A stretch of 64,000 nt of DNA from assembly GCF_016735685.1 (NCBI RefSeq), contig NZ_JAERRA010000001.1, positions 372,001-436,000 of the forward strand, written 5' to 3'. Each line of letters starts with the position of its first letter. The stretch's first letter is position 1. Positions 63,471-64,000 of the stretch are shown one piece after another. Under the pieces are notes generated by a model. The model saw only the letters and a list, made by a program, of their open reading frames with translations. It was not told the DNA's origin and did no database searches. A program made the translations under genes and the position numbers. The DNA comes from Piscinibacter lacus. Its GTDB lineage: Bacteria; Pseudomonadota; Gammaproteobacteria; Burkholderiales; Burkholderiaceae_C.

Positions 63471-64000
63471 ATGAGCCTGCGCCCGACCCCCGATTCCGCT
63501 CCCCTGGCCGCCGAGCGGCCCGACTTGCAGCGCCGCCAGCTTGCGGCCGGCGGCGCGATGGCCCTGGCGGCCCTCGGCCTGGGCCTGGGCGGCCCCGAGG
63601 CCCGGGCCCAGGGCGGGCCGGTCGAAGGCCGCGACTACGTGCGTCTGCCGCAGCGCCAGCCCACCAGCGACCCGGCCCGCATCGAGGTCGTCGAGTTCTT
63701 CTGGTACGGCTGCCCGCACTGCTACCACTTCGAGGCCCCGCTGGAGGCCTGGCTGAAGAAGCTGCCGGCCGACGTGAGCTTCCGCCGCGCGCCGGTGGCC
63801 TTCCGCGAAGTGCCCTTCGTCACACACCAGAAGCTGTTCTACGCGCTGGAGGCCCTGGGGCAGCTCGACGCCCTGCACGGCAAGATCTTCGCGGCCATGC
63901 ATGTGCAGCGCAATCCGCTGGCGACGCCCGACGTCATCTTCGACTTCGTCGCCAAGAACGGTGTCGACCGCGCCAAGTTCATCGAGGCCTTCAACTCCTT
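63471..64000 (+). CDS. dsbA: Thiol:disulfide interchange protein DsbA (partial, runs off right edge)
   Basis: About 176 residues are visible. An N-terminal signal with a twin Arg (LQRRQLAAGGAMALAALG) is followed by a thioredoxin-like domain with CPHC (Cys81, Cys84) in VVEFFWYGCPHCYHFE. The alpha-helical insertion starts within LFYALEALGQLDALHGKIFA. It oxidises Cys pairs of exported proteins in the periplasm. The ATG at 63471 has GAGG nine bases upstream; an ATG at 63462 is possible. The C-terminus, including the cis-Pro, is beyond the window. Confidence 0.93.
   Translation, partial: MSLRPTPDSAPLAAERPDLQRRQLAAGGAMALAALGLGLGGPEARAQGGPVEGRDYVRLPQRQPTSDPARIEVVEFFWYGCPHCYHFEAPLEAWLKKLPADVSFRRAPVAFREVPFVTHQKLFYALEALGQLDALHGKIFAAMHVQRNPLATPDVIFDFVAKNGVDRAKFIEAFNS

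Overview
The window is very GC-rich (I estimate about 70%), gene-dense DNA of a Gram-negative bacterium. An argS–SPOR–dsbA run, a membrane-anchored cytochrome c5-like protein, a YheT hydrolase beside a SnoaL protein, and LPS inner-core heptose genes all suggest a betaproteobacterium, most likely Burkholderiales (Rubrivivax/Leptothrix/Roseateles-like). This is inferred from gene content and order; no database was searched. I see no insertion sequence, phage, CRISPR array or rRNA operon.

Left part (1–10.0 kb). Two tandem AMP-forming ligases run off the left edge. Next is a small thiol/sulfur-type module on the minus strand: rhodanese lipoprotein, Crp/Fnr regulator, DUF2892 membrane protein and a secreted DsrE-like protein. 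Divergent from it is a secreted subtilisin-like protease whose leader carries a clear cyclic-di-GMP-I (GEMM-I) riboswitch. A LuxR-type response regulator and a CHASE-like hybrid histidine kinase face apart, followed by a 53-residue membrane peptide with a structured leader.

Central part (10.0–37.4 kb). This is a Wzx/Wzy-type exopolysaccharide locus in four blocks. A minus-strand block has the Wzc/GumC-like co-polymerase, a BY-kinase-like ATPase with an aberrant P-loop, a Wzy/ligase and a GT2. A long plus-strand block has an acyltransferase, two GT4s, an SDR, a methyltransferase, gmd and fcl (GDP-fucose). After a tannase-family gene comes a second plus block: an initiating sugar transferase with a PilZ-like tail, a GT9, a methyltransferase and a flippase. 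A minus block has an FkbM methyltransferase, a secreted beta-propeller glycosidase-like protein, an SDR and a Wza/GumB export lipoprotein. The heptose genes rfaE1, hldD and gmhA close the region. The riboswitch-controlled protease and the PilZ-like transferase both point to c-di-GMP control of a biofilm matrix; this link is inference.

Right part (37.4–64 kb). Two convergent tRNAs (Gly-CCC, Arg-CCG) precede housekeeping and metabolic genes: cytochrome c5, a YheT/SnoaL group, an ECF sigma/anti-sigma pair, a DUF3455 lipoprotein, hydroxypyruvate-isomerase-like, trypsin-like and XdhC proteins, a PcaC–PcaD fusion, rlpA, a DUF1800/DUF1501 pair, mmsA with a divergent LysR gene, a TetR gene, a universal stress protein, malate synthase, a haloacid dehalogenase with a divergent LysR gene, a Ser/Thr kinase fused to a cyclic-nucleotide-binding domain, argS, a SPOR protein and dsbA (cut by the right edge). 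Several palindromes look like operators. A strong minus-strand terminator at 54.1 kb has no assigned upstream gene.
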